NCBI RefSeq assembly: GCF_000611645.1
Contig: NW_014013475.1
Location: forward strand, 1,265-19,234
DNA: 17,970 nt
Source: Monoraphidium neglectum
Lineage: Eukaryota > Chlorophyta > Chlorophyceae > Sphaeropleales > Selenastraceae
Direction of reading: 5' to 3'
Positions 8,704 through 16,870 of the stretch are shown piece by piece (within the stretch, counting starts at the first letter, position 1; each line of letters opens with the position of its first letter). Under the pieces are notes generated by a model. The model saw only the letters and a program-made list of their open reading frames with translations. It had not been told where the DNA came from and searched no databases. The translations under genes were made by a program, and so were the position numbers.

Positions 8704-11064
8704 ATGGTGAGCGTCTTGAGACCGCCAAGGCTTTCCGCGAGGAGGGCGGCCTAGTGCAGGGACCTTGGCTGCTGGCGCCCTGGCAGACGTGATGAGTGGC
8801 AAAACGTTTCTGATTGTGCAGTCAAGGGGACGTTTGCTCTCTGGAGAGTGATGGAGCTTCGACGGACCGCGGCATGCAGCGTTCGCTCGTCTGGACAGCA
8901 GACGGCCTGCACGCGTGGCAGGAGATGCAGATATACATGCAACAGTACCGGGAGTGTTGCAGAGGCACCGGCGCGACATGCAGCGGCCAGAACACCCACG
9001 GCCGGCGCCGCTGCTGCTTGCCCTGTTGCCGCGCCGCCTCTTCTCCGCATCCCTTGGCAACCGGCGCCCCGCCCTTGCACAAACACCTGCCGCTTAGGCG
9101 AAGGCCACGGTCATCGCCAAGGGCATCACCGCCCACGGGCGGTCGAAGACCTACAAGCGGCGCGGGCTGTGGGCCATCAAGAAGAAGCACGGCGGCAAGT
9201 TCCCCACCACCCCCAAGCAGCAGAAGGCGGACGCGCCCGCCGCCAAGGCGCCCCGCTTCTACCCCGCCGACGATGTGGCCAAGCCGCTCTCCGTCCGCGC
9301 GGTGCGCAAGCCCACCAAGCTGCGCGCCAGCATCACGCCCGGCACGGTGCTGATCCTGCTGGCGGGCCGCTTCAAGGGGAAGCGCGTGGTCTTCCTGAAG
9401 CAGCTGGAGAGCGGGCTGCTGCTGGTGACCGGGCCCTTCAAGGTCAATGGCGTGCCCGCGCGCCGCGTGAACCAGGCCTACGTCATCGCCACCAGCACCA
9501 AGGTGCGCCGCCGCGTCTCCTGCGGGGCGTCGGCAGCCACGTGTGCGGGCAAACATGGGCGGCGAGCGTTAGCTGGGCTTGCAAACGACTGGGCGTGCCC
9601 GTCGTAGCGTGCACCGCTCGCAGCGCAGCATGGGCCGCGCTGTTCGCGGTGCTGGCGCCGGCGGCGATGTCGGCGGCAGACGCGTCGCGCGGCGGCGTGG
9701 TGGTGGCGGGCGCGGCAGCAGGATGACGGGGCGAGCGTCAGGACTGGCGAGTGCGGGGCAGCGGTCTGGTGTGAGGGGCCTCGGACTGGTTTGACTGGCC
9801 AGGCACCCAAGGATGGCGTGGATAATGCAGCATCAAGTCAAGCATGGCCATGGCGGCAGCCTGACGAGCCGGCAGCGGCTGCCGCGGCGCCCCGATGGCG
9901 AAAGCGTGGCTGTGGCTATGGCAGCGGCGCAAGGCGCAGGGCGCTGCAGCATTGTTTGCGAACGGTTGGCGTGGGCCATGCCGCAGCGGCGCACGCTCAG
10001 CCAGCGCTGCGCTGCTAGCGGAGCAGCAGCTGCGGGCGGCCACGCCGCCCCGCAGCGGTGGCGCGGCAGGGCAGTGATCAGACCTTGCGATCCGCAGCAG
10101 TAGACCCGCAGTCGGCGGCGCTGGCGGCAGCAGGCGCAGCGCCGCCCGCAGCTCCCGCGCGGCACCCCGCCGGCCCGCCACCACCCCAGCACAACTCCCC
10201 CCCGGCCTCGCGCCCTGCCGCCATCCTTGGCCTGGCGCACCACCACTCACCCGCCTGGTGTCGTGCCCCCCCCCCCTTGCGCGCGTGCAATCCGCATCCC
10301 CAGGTGGAGCTGCCGCAGCTGGACCTGGCCAAGTTCACCGACGGCTACTTCAAGGCGGCGGAGGACAAGAAGGCCAAGAAGAAGGGCGAGGACGACTTCT
10401 TCAAGGTGTGTGTGTGTAGGGGGGGGGTGCATGTTGTATGGGTGTGGGTGAGAGAAAGTGAGAGAGAGCGTGTGAGTGCGTGTGAGTGATTTCGTGTGTG
10501 TGTGTGTGTGAGGGAGCGAGACAGAGACACTCTGTGTGTGTGTGTGTGTACGTGTGGAGTGAAGTGGGGCCAGGGTTTGCGTTTCAACACATGAACTTTG
10601 GAATAGGTGTGGCATGGCACTTATTCACATGCGCGCGCCGCTGCTTCGGTCTAGGGGAGGCTGAGATTGTGGGGGCGTCGTGGCAGGGCGGGCCGCCGGG
10701 GTCCAGTTGCCGCCGGTGGTCGGGGTCCAGTCTGGCGGTTGCGGACGAGTGCAGAGCGGCTGTAGTTGTGCCTAGGCTAGCCAAAGGACGACAGAGGGCA
10801 CTCCACCCTGCGGCCCCCGCAAACCTCAAGCCCCGGCGACATCCCGCTCGCGCCGCCCCCTCACTGTGCGCCCCTCCCCCCGCCGCCCCTCTCTCCAACC
10901 GCCAGGGCGACGCCGAGAAGAAGCCCCTGGCGGCCGAGTACGTGGCCAACCAGAAGGCGCTCGACGCCGCGCTGCTGCCCGCGCTGAGCGCTGACCTCAA
11001 GGGCTACCTCGGCTCCCGCTTCACGCTGCGCGACGGCGACCGGCCCCACCTCCTCAAGTTCTAG
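8704..11064 (+). CDS. RPL6: Cytosolic 60S ribosomal protein eL6, 4 exons
   Basis: Structural protein of the cytosolic large ribosomal subunit. Exons: 8704-8706, 9098-9502, 10304-10405, 10906-11064. The product is 222 aa, slightly shorter than typical plant eL6. Hallmarks: [14 protein letters not shown] near residues 18-31, [12 protein letters not shown] at 54-65, the core from [18 protein letters not shown] to KRVVFLKQL (76-103), then [20 protein letters not shown]. Splicing joins ATSTK to VELPQLDL, then a Lys-rich stretch, then a tail ending [10 protein letters not shown]...HLLKF with a TAG stop. The conserved frame is preceded immediately by an in-frame TAG at 9095-9097 that doubles as the acceptor, so the start must come from an upstream exon. 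ATG followed at once by the donor GTGAGC at 8704-8712 supplies it in phase. Family call is near certain; the one-codon exon is well supported but inferred. Confidence 0.94.
10406..10553 (+). repeat. GT/GA-rich low-complexity tract opening RPL6 intron 3
   Basis: The intron begins directly in a GT repeat (donor GTGTGT) and continues through a G run, GA-rich segments and two further GT microsatellites (about 10493-10510 and 10532-10549). Further in, the 11-mer CGGGGTCCAGT occurs twice, at 10697-10707 and 10721-10731. Confidence 0.85.
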
Positions 11065-11138
11065 GGCAGCCCGCGGCTCGCCCACGCGCCCCGCGGGGCC
11101 GCCCGGGAGGGCGGGGCCTGGGGTGTGCGTGCCTGCAG

Positions 11139-11143
11139 TGTAA
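11139..11143 (+). terminator. TGTAA polyadenylation signal of RPL6
   Basis: TGTAA lies 75 bases after the RPL6 stop codon, in sense orientation. Distance and motif fit a green algal poly(A) signal. Confidence 0.65.
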
Positions 11144-12638
11144 CGGAGGCCTCTGCTGTGCTGCACGGCGGATTATGGTGGATCATGGTGGTGGATTATG
11201 GGGTTGCTGGGAGTGGTGGGGGCTGCAGAGAATGTGGATGCCTGGGAGCGGTGCTCAGTAGCGCAGCAGCAGCAGGCGCAGCGCAGCACCCGGTGTTGGG
11301 GTGCTGGCACGGGGGACTCCCGAGTTGTGCTGTGCACATGTGGTGCAATCATGCACATCCGCACCATCCTTGTGCTCCAATATGCAGGCAAGCTGCAGGG
11401 CGTGCCCAAAGCTTGCCAGGCTCTGATGGCAGAACCACGTTTTGAATAAGCCCGCGAATCAAGCCCATGAAAAGGCTGCCTGGGCGGAGCTTGGGCTGAG
11501 CATCGTCGCAAGCGGCGCGGGAGCGAGCTGCTCGGAAAGCTCAAGCGTGCAGGCAGCCCAGCCCGAGCGAGACAGTCAGGGCACGACCATTCCTGAGGAC
11601 CCGCAGATACTTTGGTGTGGGTTGCAACCACGGCAGGGCACCCTGCTGCCTCTGGTTGCAAACAAGGGAATGCACACTAGAAGGCAGGCGCAAGAGCAGC
11701 CATCAGGAGCAGCCATGACAATCGCCCCGAGCTTGGCCCGTTGACCTGACGGCACATATCCCGTCACCGTAGCTGGCAAGACTCGGGGCCTGACGCATCG
11801 CAGATCCTAGCAGGACCTGTGTCTGCGCGGCACTGCAGCAACTCCCTGCTGTGCTGTCACAAATCAGTGCCTCAAACATCATCAGGGCAGGTGCTGTCCC
11901 CGCTGCTGACCTCATGTGATCAGTCTCAGGGCTTCGGTGTATTGATGCAGGATTGAATTATTTACAAGCCGTCACATGCGGCGGAAAAGCGCTGATCTTG
12001 CAATCCCGGGACCCCATGCGCACTCCGTCCGCTCAATGTGCAGGCGCCGAGGGGGGACCATGCCCCCACCCCTGCGCCCCTAGGTCGCGCACAGTATACA
12101 AAGCCGGCGCAAGCTGGCGTCTTGGGAGAGGGGGAGATGGCAGGCGGTACCCGTGCCTGCTCCGGTTCCCAAGTAGCTTGCGTAAAAATCACGCTTGCGT
12201 CCGTCAAATTGATGTTAGTAATTAGTAAACAGAGTCGATTGCAGGTGACGCCTCGTAGCAAGCTTGAAGCCAACTGGATTGCTCATGCAACGCCAACCCT
12301 TCACATGGTGCGGCGCAGACGTGTGTGCACGTGCCAGGCGTTGGCATAGTCACAGGCCAGCCGCAGGGGCAACATGCAGGCGGGCCATGTTGCCAGCCCG
12401 CTTGCAGTGCGCAACAGAGCCCGCGCAAAGGGGCCCGGCCTTCCCATGCCATCTGCTTGAGCACACCCTCTGTCGCACCAGCGTGGACAGAACGGGCGCA
12501 GCATGCGGGCACGAGCGGGGGGCACAAGCGCTGTTGGGAGCGCGGCCGATCACCCACGCAGAGACCCAGCTGCAACCGCGCTACGCCGCCGCTCGCCGCG
12601 GCGCCTCGGCCATGTGCAGCGCGCGCCTCCCGCCAAGC
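11144..12638. other. Gene-poor spacer
   Basis: I find no recognisable gene. Open frames of 70-160 codons occur on both strands but have no family motifs, no convincing exon boundaries and no matching frame pattern. Small features: a GGATTATGG-type short repeat at 11170-11202 just after the RPL6 poly(A) signal, and an AT-rich patch at 12181-12235 containing two TTAGTAA units (12215-12228). The latter could be regulatory, but nothing shows it. Confidence 0.45.
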
Positions 12639-12845
12639 TCAGCATGTGCACGCCCGCGGGGTCATGGCCGCGCCCATGAGGCCCAGGATCAGCAGCAGCA
12701 GGGTTACGCCTGCTGTGTAGAGGTCGGACCCAAACAGGTCGACCACCGGCTGCGCCTGGCCCGCCTGCTGCTGGCCGCCCTGCTTGCCAGGCGGCGTGCC
12801 GCCGCTGCCGCCGGCGCCGCCCTGGTTCGGGGGGAGCGCGTCCAT
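12639..12845 (-). CDS. Hypothetical small membrane protein (single C-terminal span)
   Basis: From an ATG in a strong ACCATGG context the frame gives 68 aa. A Gly/Gln/Pro-rich flexible N-terminal half is followed by VVDLFGSDLYTAG, then a hydrophobic span around residues 44-62 rich in Leu/Ile/Gly/Ala, then a short Cys-containing tail. That layout suits a tail-anchored or thylakoid/envelope protein. The same frame is open upstream to 13013, and the extension is Arg/Ser-rich and transit-peptide-like, ending in VVVFT just before this Met. A good acceptor (pyrimidine tract then CTGCAG, exon from 12970) precedes it, so the true protein may have an upstream first exon and be plastid-targeted. No such exon was found. 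I do not recognise the family. Confidence 0.45.
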   Translation of the reverse strand: MDALPPNQGGAGGSGGTPPGKQGGQQQAGQAQPVVDLFGSDLYTAGVTLLLLILGLMGAAMTPRACTC

Positions 12846-12970
12846 GGTGAATACGACTACCGCGGGTCGCCTGCTGCTGCTGCGGCCGCGGCGCTGCGAC
12901 GCAGGCCGAGTTGAGGCCGCCGGGATGCACGAGAACCGGGACAACACGCGCCGCGGCCCGAGTGTGGGCT

Positions 12971-13935
12971 GCAGAGTGGAGAGATGACGCGTGAAGGTGG
13001 TATTGGGCGAACCTCAGCAAGTTGGTCGGGCAAACTCAAGGCGGCCAGCCAGCAGACGGAAGGCTTGAATGCAGTAATCTGCCTGTCCCGGCACGTACAG
13101 CGCTGTGGCTGACTGGCTCGGGCCTTCGGCAGTCGGACACACTCTGCAGCCCAACGAAGAGTCCCGAGGGCCAGCTGACTGGTTCCAGGGATACAAACCT
13201 ACCACTACGCGGGTTTGTTGAGGTCGAGGGTTCTTCTGCCCACGCTAGGGTGAGCGACCAATGACAGTGGCTCTGCAAACACAAGGCGGGTATGTGTGCA
13301 ACGCCCGTGATGCTAAATGATACTGTATACAATAGCACGAAGATACCCTACAGCGTGCATTGGACTTAGTGACGTGTTCTGGGATGGATACGGTGGTGCT
13401 GGATGTGACACTGGCATTGGCTGCAGGCCTCAAGAACGCCCAACGGCCCTCAAGGATGGTGGTGTGCCACGTTAGAAAAGTGAAGTTACGCACACGCAGG
13501 AGGAGGGTGGTCGAAACACTGCTACGCAGGCGCGCGTTGAAGACATGAGTGTCGCAACCTGCCGCCCGCTCAACGGGTGCCGACCCCCCAGGATGGGTGA
13601 GTGACCCCCTTCTGCCGATAAGTGCGTGTGTTTCTAGCCCCAATCCGCTCTGATCTGTGGCTGGACACGTGGCTTGAGCAAGAGTGCGATCGCTCAGACT
13701 CTGCCTGTTGGAAAGCGCAGGTGCCATCTGTAGGAACATTATCATAGTGCCCAGCAAGTGTGCAATTCGATACTGTGGTCATAATGATGAGAATCTCGGT
13801 CGCTGATGGAAAGAGAGGCAATGCGAAGGGGGCCTGAGAGCGCAGTGAGCGCAAGCGACATGACGCAGAGTGCTGCGAATTGAACCCGCCTCCCACAGGT
13901 GTCAGTCGGCGTCGGGCCGGGCCTCGCGGCGGTGC
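12971..13935. other. Spacer with no recognised gene
   Basis: The stretch is less GC-rich than the genes around it. A 170-codon open frame at 13245-13757 (minus) shows no motif or family resemblance and I treat it as chance. Possible upstream exons of the small membrane protein gene could lie here, but no ATG with a good donor and the right phase was found in the first 350 bases. Confidence 0.4.
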
Positions 13936-14280
13936 TTAATCCCCCTGCGAGCCCGGGATGCATTCCAGACACAACGTAGTGAATGCACCGTTCTTGGAAA
14001 GGGCCAGGGGATGGCCCCGCGGCAGTGCTGGCGGGTGCGTGAATTTGGTCGCAAACGCAGGCCTTGTGATCGTGGACGGCAGCTCCAGAAGCACGCGCGC
14101 GGACGCCGCGATCACAGCAGGCAGCAGCCTGGTGAGCTCATGGCAATCGCCCTCACCCGTCCGCACTCGCGTGCCCTGCATGATTTGGGCGTGGCCCTGC
14201 TCGAGGATGGCAACACACCAGCGCGACATTGTCGCCTGCACGGCCTCGATAAATATGCCACAGGTGCATCGATTGATCAA
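13936..14280 (-). other. Unassigned open frame with protein-like pattern
   Basis: The 114-codon minus frame has a heptad-like hydrophobic pattern in its middle (segments such as WCVAILEQGHAQIMQG and LLPAVIAASARVLLELP), unlike the Arg/Pro/Ala noise frames of this GC-rich DNA. It could be an exon of a helical-repeat protein or the remains of one. A longer plus-strand frame (13870-14508) overlaps it but looks compositionally random. I recognise no family, and flanking exons are not evident. Confidence 0.22.
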
Positions 14281-15110
14281 GGTCAGACGGCTGAAAACAA
14301 AAGGACGAATCTATTTCATGATGCGAAAAACTGTATACAGGATTTTGTGCTTCACCTGCTATTATCAGGGCAAATAACAGCGGCCTTTGGGTGCATTCTG
14401 GATGCCTTCACAAGCGATGGTCCTGATGTGCAATACACAGTATTGTTGACCGCAAGCAGAGCAGTGATGAGCTTGAGCAGCTGCAGGTATCTGGACGACA
14501 CGGTTTGAAATTGTGTTGAAGCTCAAACTTTAACTCCGTCGCAGCATGCATGCAGTGACGCGGGTCGATTATCGTGGGGCATTTAGAGTGGTCACCACCG
14601 TAGCAAGCAGCAGTGTGCTCAAAGCGAATGGGCGAGCGAATCTGAAATTGCGGTGGTAATAGCAATGCGCTAGAATCAGTGCCAGGATGGCGGTCCAACA
14701 TGTACCAAGAGCGCTCTTTGAGGTACCGAAGAGCTCAGCCAGAGCTCACCTGCCAATCCCATGTGATGACACACCTGCTCGTTGGAGACCCAGCTTGAGA
14801 TACAGTACACGGTAGGCAGCAAGGAGACGTCACAAAGTCAAGTGCCTTGCCTCTCGTCACAGGTGTACAGATTGTACCGCAAAACTGCGATCACGTCGGA
14901 CGATCTGACGACAACTTGAGCGGGCATAGCAGGTGATGAAATTGGAGTTGGGTTGAATTTTGGGAGGTCTGAATCAACGGGAGTGGAACGCCGCTAACAA
15001 CGTGCCCGCCATGCTGCCTCCTGCACCCGGCAGGTCGAGGTGTGCAAGCTGCTGTTGGTTGCTACGCGGCCATCGCCCAGAGGAGCAGCAGCAGCTGCAG
15101 CAGCGTAAAC
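14281..15110. other. Spacer upstream of the methyltransferase gene
   Basis: Relatively AT-richer sequence with no motif-bearing open frame. I see nothing here beyond short chance frames. Its right end must contain distal promoter sequence of the methyltransferase gene. Confidence 0.4.
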
Positions 15111-15134
15111 ATAAAATATTGCAGCAATAATATT
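15111..15134 (+). promoter_or_regulatory. AT-rich patch, possible core promoter of the FkbM gene
   Basis: ATAAAATATT followed by a second AATATT (arms at 15115-15120 and 15129-15134) forms a sharply AT-rich island in GC-rich DNA, about 110-135 bases before the ATG at 15245. It is the only TATA-like sequence nearby. Poly-GCA runs flank it on both sides. Confidence 0.3.
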
Positions 15135-15244
15135 AGCTGCAGCAACACTGGCAGCAGCAGTGCCGGCGGGAGGGAACTGCGGCTGGCGGTCGATTTGAAC
15201 AGCGCCGGCCGTGGGGTGCGCTCTTGCAGAGCTGCGGCCTCGCA

Positions 15245-16390
15245 ATGTCGCAACACCGGCAGAGCCCCTTCACGGTGATCCTGGCCGTCGTGGTCGGGCT
15301 CGCGGCCGGCTTGTCGCTGAGCTTCTTCGAGGTCCTCGGCTCCGGGACCCCCGCCGCAGCCAACTTCGCCGTCGCCAGCATCGCCGTCAACGCGTCCAAG
15401 CCGGCGGCCGCAGCGACAGGCGCGGCGGCGCCCGCGGGCGCGGGCGCGGGCGCCGGAGGCGCGTTGGTGACCGAGTACCCCCATATCAAGGCCGTGACGG
15501 CCGCCTTGGACTGCCAAAACACGCTGCTCCCGGCGCGCAACATGTCCGACGCGTTGCTATACATGGAGGGGAGGATCCCCTTGGTGCTGGACCCGGCCAG
15601 CAAGGGTATCATGGCTTGGATCACCGGCAACGAAGGCGAGCGCGCCGTCCACGACGTGTTCACGCGCTTGTTCTCGGAGGGCTGCGCGCCGGCCGGCGCC
15701 GCCGCGGGCGGCAAGGCGCCCGGGCTGTTCCTCGACGTCGGCGCCAACGCGGGGTTCTACTCCCTCATAGCGGCCGCCTACGGCTGCCAGGTCCTCGCGT
15801 TCGACCCTCAAAAGGTGTGCTCCGACCTCGTGCGCCGCAACTTCTGCCTGAACCCCGGCCTCCCCGGCGTCGCCGGCAGGCGCGTGGCCGTCGTCAACGC
15901 CCCTGTGTCCGACGTCGCGACCACACTCAACCTGTCGGTCCCCGCGGCGTGCGAGGGCGTGTTCTTCGTCCCGTGGAAGAACGACACGCCGCCGAGGGTG
16001 CCCGTCGCGGAGACGTACCAGCGTGCCAGCGTGTCGCTTGACGGCCTGTTGCTCAAAGAGACAAGCGCCGAGGTGTTCGTTCTGAAGATCGACACGGAGG
16101 GCTACGAGCTGCCTGTGATGAAGTCCATTTCGGGCCTCTTGGCCACGCGCCGCGTGCGTCACATCTTGGTCGAGGTCACGCCCGTGTTCTGGACGCGCGA
16201 CGGCGTGCCGCGCGCCGACATCTACGCAGCTTTCCTGCCGCTGCTCGGCTACGGGTGCAGGATACAGCGGGTGCTGGACATCGCGGCCAACTCGACGGCA
16301 TTGCTGGACACTGCCGAGAAGCTGCGGGAGTACCTGGTCGTCCGAGACTACATTCAAGAGGACGTCCTTGTAACATGCCCGCCGGCCTGA
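15245..16390 (+). CDS. FkbM-family SAM-dependent methyltransferase, membrane-anchored, intronless
   Basis: 381 aa. An N-terminal hydrophobic span (about residues 10-31) after a short basic leader suggests a type II signal anchor, followed by an Ala/Gly-rich linker (about 50-73). The Rossmann methyltransferase core begins at LFLDVGANAGFYS (161-173), the SAM-binding motif I, with the acidic LAFDP strand end at 185-189. The FkbM signature KIDTEGYE is at 281-288, followed by ILVEVTP (307-313). Candidate N-glycosylation sequons at 49, 99, 229, 246 and 349 would fit a secretory-pathway lumen. FkbM enzymes generally O-methylate sugars or small molecules; the substrate here is unknown. The frame is uninterrupted, unlike the multi-exon neighbours. 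The ATG at 15245 precedes the membrane span; the frame is open a little further upstream without another ATG. Stop TGA. Confidence 0.88.
   Translation: MSQHRQSPFTVILAVVVGLAAGLSLSFFEVLGSGTPAAANFAVASIAVNASKPAAAATGAAAPAGAGAGAGGALVTEYPHIKAVTAALDCQNTLLPARNMSDALLYMEGRIPLVLDPASKGIMAWITGNEGERAVHDVFTRLFSEGCAPAGAAAGGKAPGLFLDVGANAGFYSLIAAAYGCQVLAFDPQKVCSDLVRRNFCLNPGLPGVAGRRVAVVNAPVSDVATTLNLSVPAACEGVFFVPWKNDTPPRVPVAETYQRASVSLDGLLLKETSAEVFVLKIDTEGYELPVMKSISGLLATRRVRHILVEVTPVFWTRDGVPRADIYAAFLPLLGYGCRIQRVLDIAANSTALLDTAEKLREYLVVRDYIQEDVLVTCPPA
16369..16373 (+). terminator. TGTAA inside the 3' end of the FkbM coding region
   Basis: This is the only TGTAA near the end of the methyltransferase gene, and it lies 15-19 bases before the stop codon; none occurs in the next 480 bases. 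It may be chance, or an unusually early poly(A) signal. Confidence 0.2.
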
Positions 16391-16870
16391 GGGGGTGGGA
16401 ACGGCGGCGGTAATCTCTGTAGAACGTGCATTGTCCCAGCCAACATGAACTCAAGCTTTTGTTCTTTGTTGCTGCAACTGCGTGTATAACGAATGCTGGT
16501 GTTGGGTTTCTGAACGCCTTTCTTGGCTGCATGGCAGCGTATGCCTCTCTTCAAGTTGTGGTGTGTGTGCTGCATATGTTGGCTGGTTTCTCACTTTGTG
16601 ACCATGCCCTGGTTTTCTTTCCTGAGCCGCTTTTCCCCAAGGTGCAAGCCTGCATTACTCTCTCGACAGCCCACCAGCAGATGAATCCGGAATCCATCCA
16701 GCCTAGGAACTCTCACCCATTTAAAACCTCTGCATCCCTCTCCAAGGCTGCCAATGCAACAACGGTTACTTGGTGGTGATTACTGTGACCTGCCGTCAAT
16801 AAGCGGCCGACGTGTGTACCTGCCGGCCAACGTCACCGCCAGCATGCCTATGTATGTACCCGCACGCAGC
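16391..16870. other. Convergent intergenic region
   Basis: The 3' flank shared by the methyltransferase (plus) and the gamma-tubulin complex gene (minus). It is relatively T-rich on the plus strand and should hold both 3' UTRs. No canonical TGTAA is seen on either strand. A short final exon of the gamma-tubulin complex gene could be hidden here. Confidence 0.45.

Noticed and set aside
8789..8854. GTGATGA, CTGA and GTGATGG in RPL6 intron 1, suggesting a C/D box snoRNA
   Set aside because: No final D box or terminal stem is found at a usable distance, so the set is incomplete and may be chance, although ribosomal gene introns commonly host snoRNAs.
9478..10250. Overlapping frames on both strands of 110-170 codons
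   Set aside because: They lie inside RPL6 intron 2, carry no motifs and overlap each other on both strands.
13245..13757. 170-codon minus-strand frame
   Set aside because: No domain, repeat or hydrophobic pattern and no supporting exon structure; its length is possible by chance in this composition.
13875..13892. Minus-strand GGTTCAATTC resembling a tRNA T-loop
   Set aside because: The flanking bases do not form the 5 bp T stem, and no anticodon arm, D arm or acceptor stem can be built around it.
15033..15107. Plus-strand fragment reading VEVCKLLL like an ankyrin helix after a CAG acceptor-like site
   Set aside because: Only eight residues fit, it then runs into polyalanine and a stop, and no partner exon is seen.
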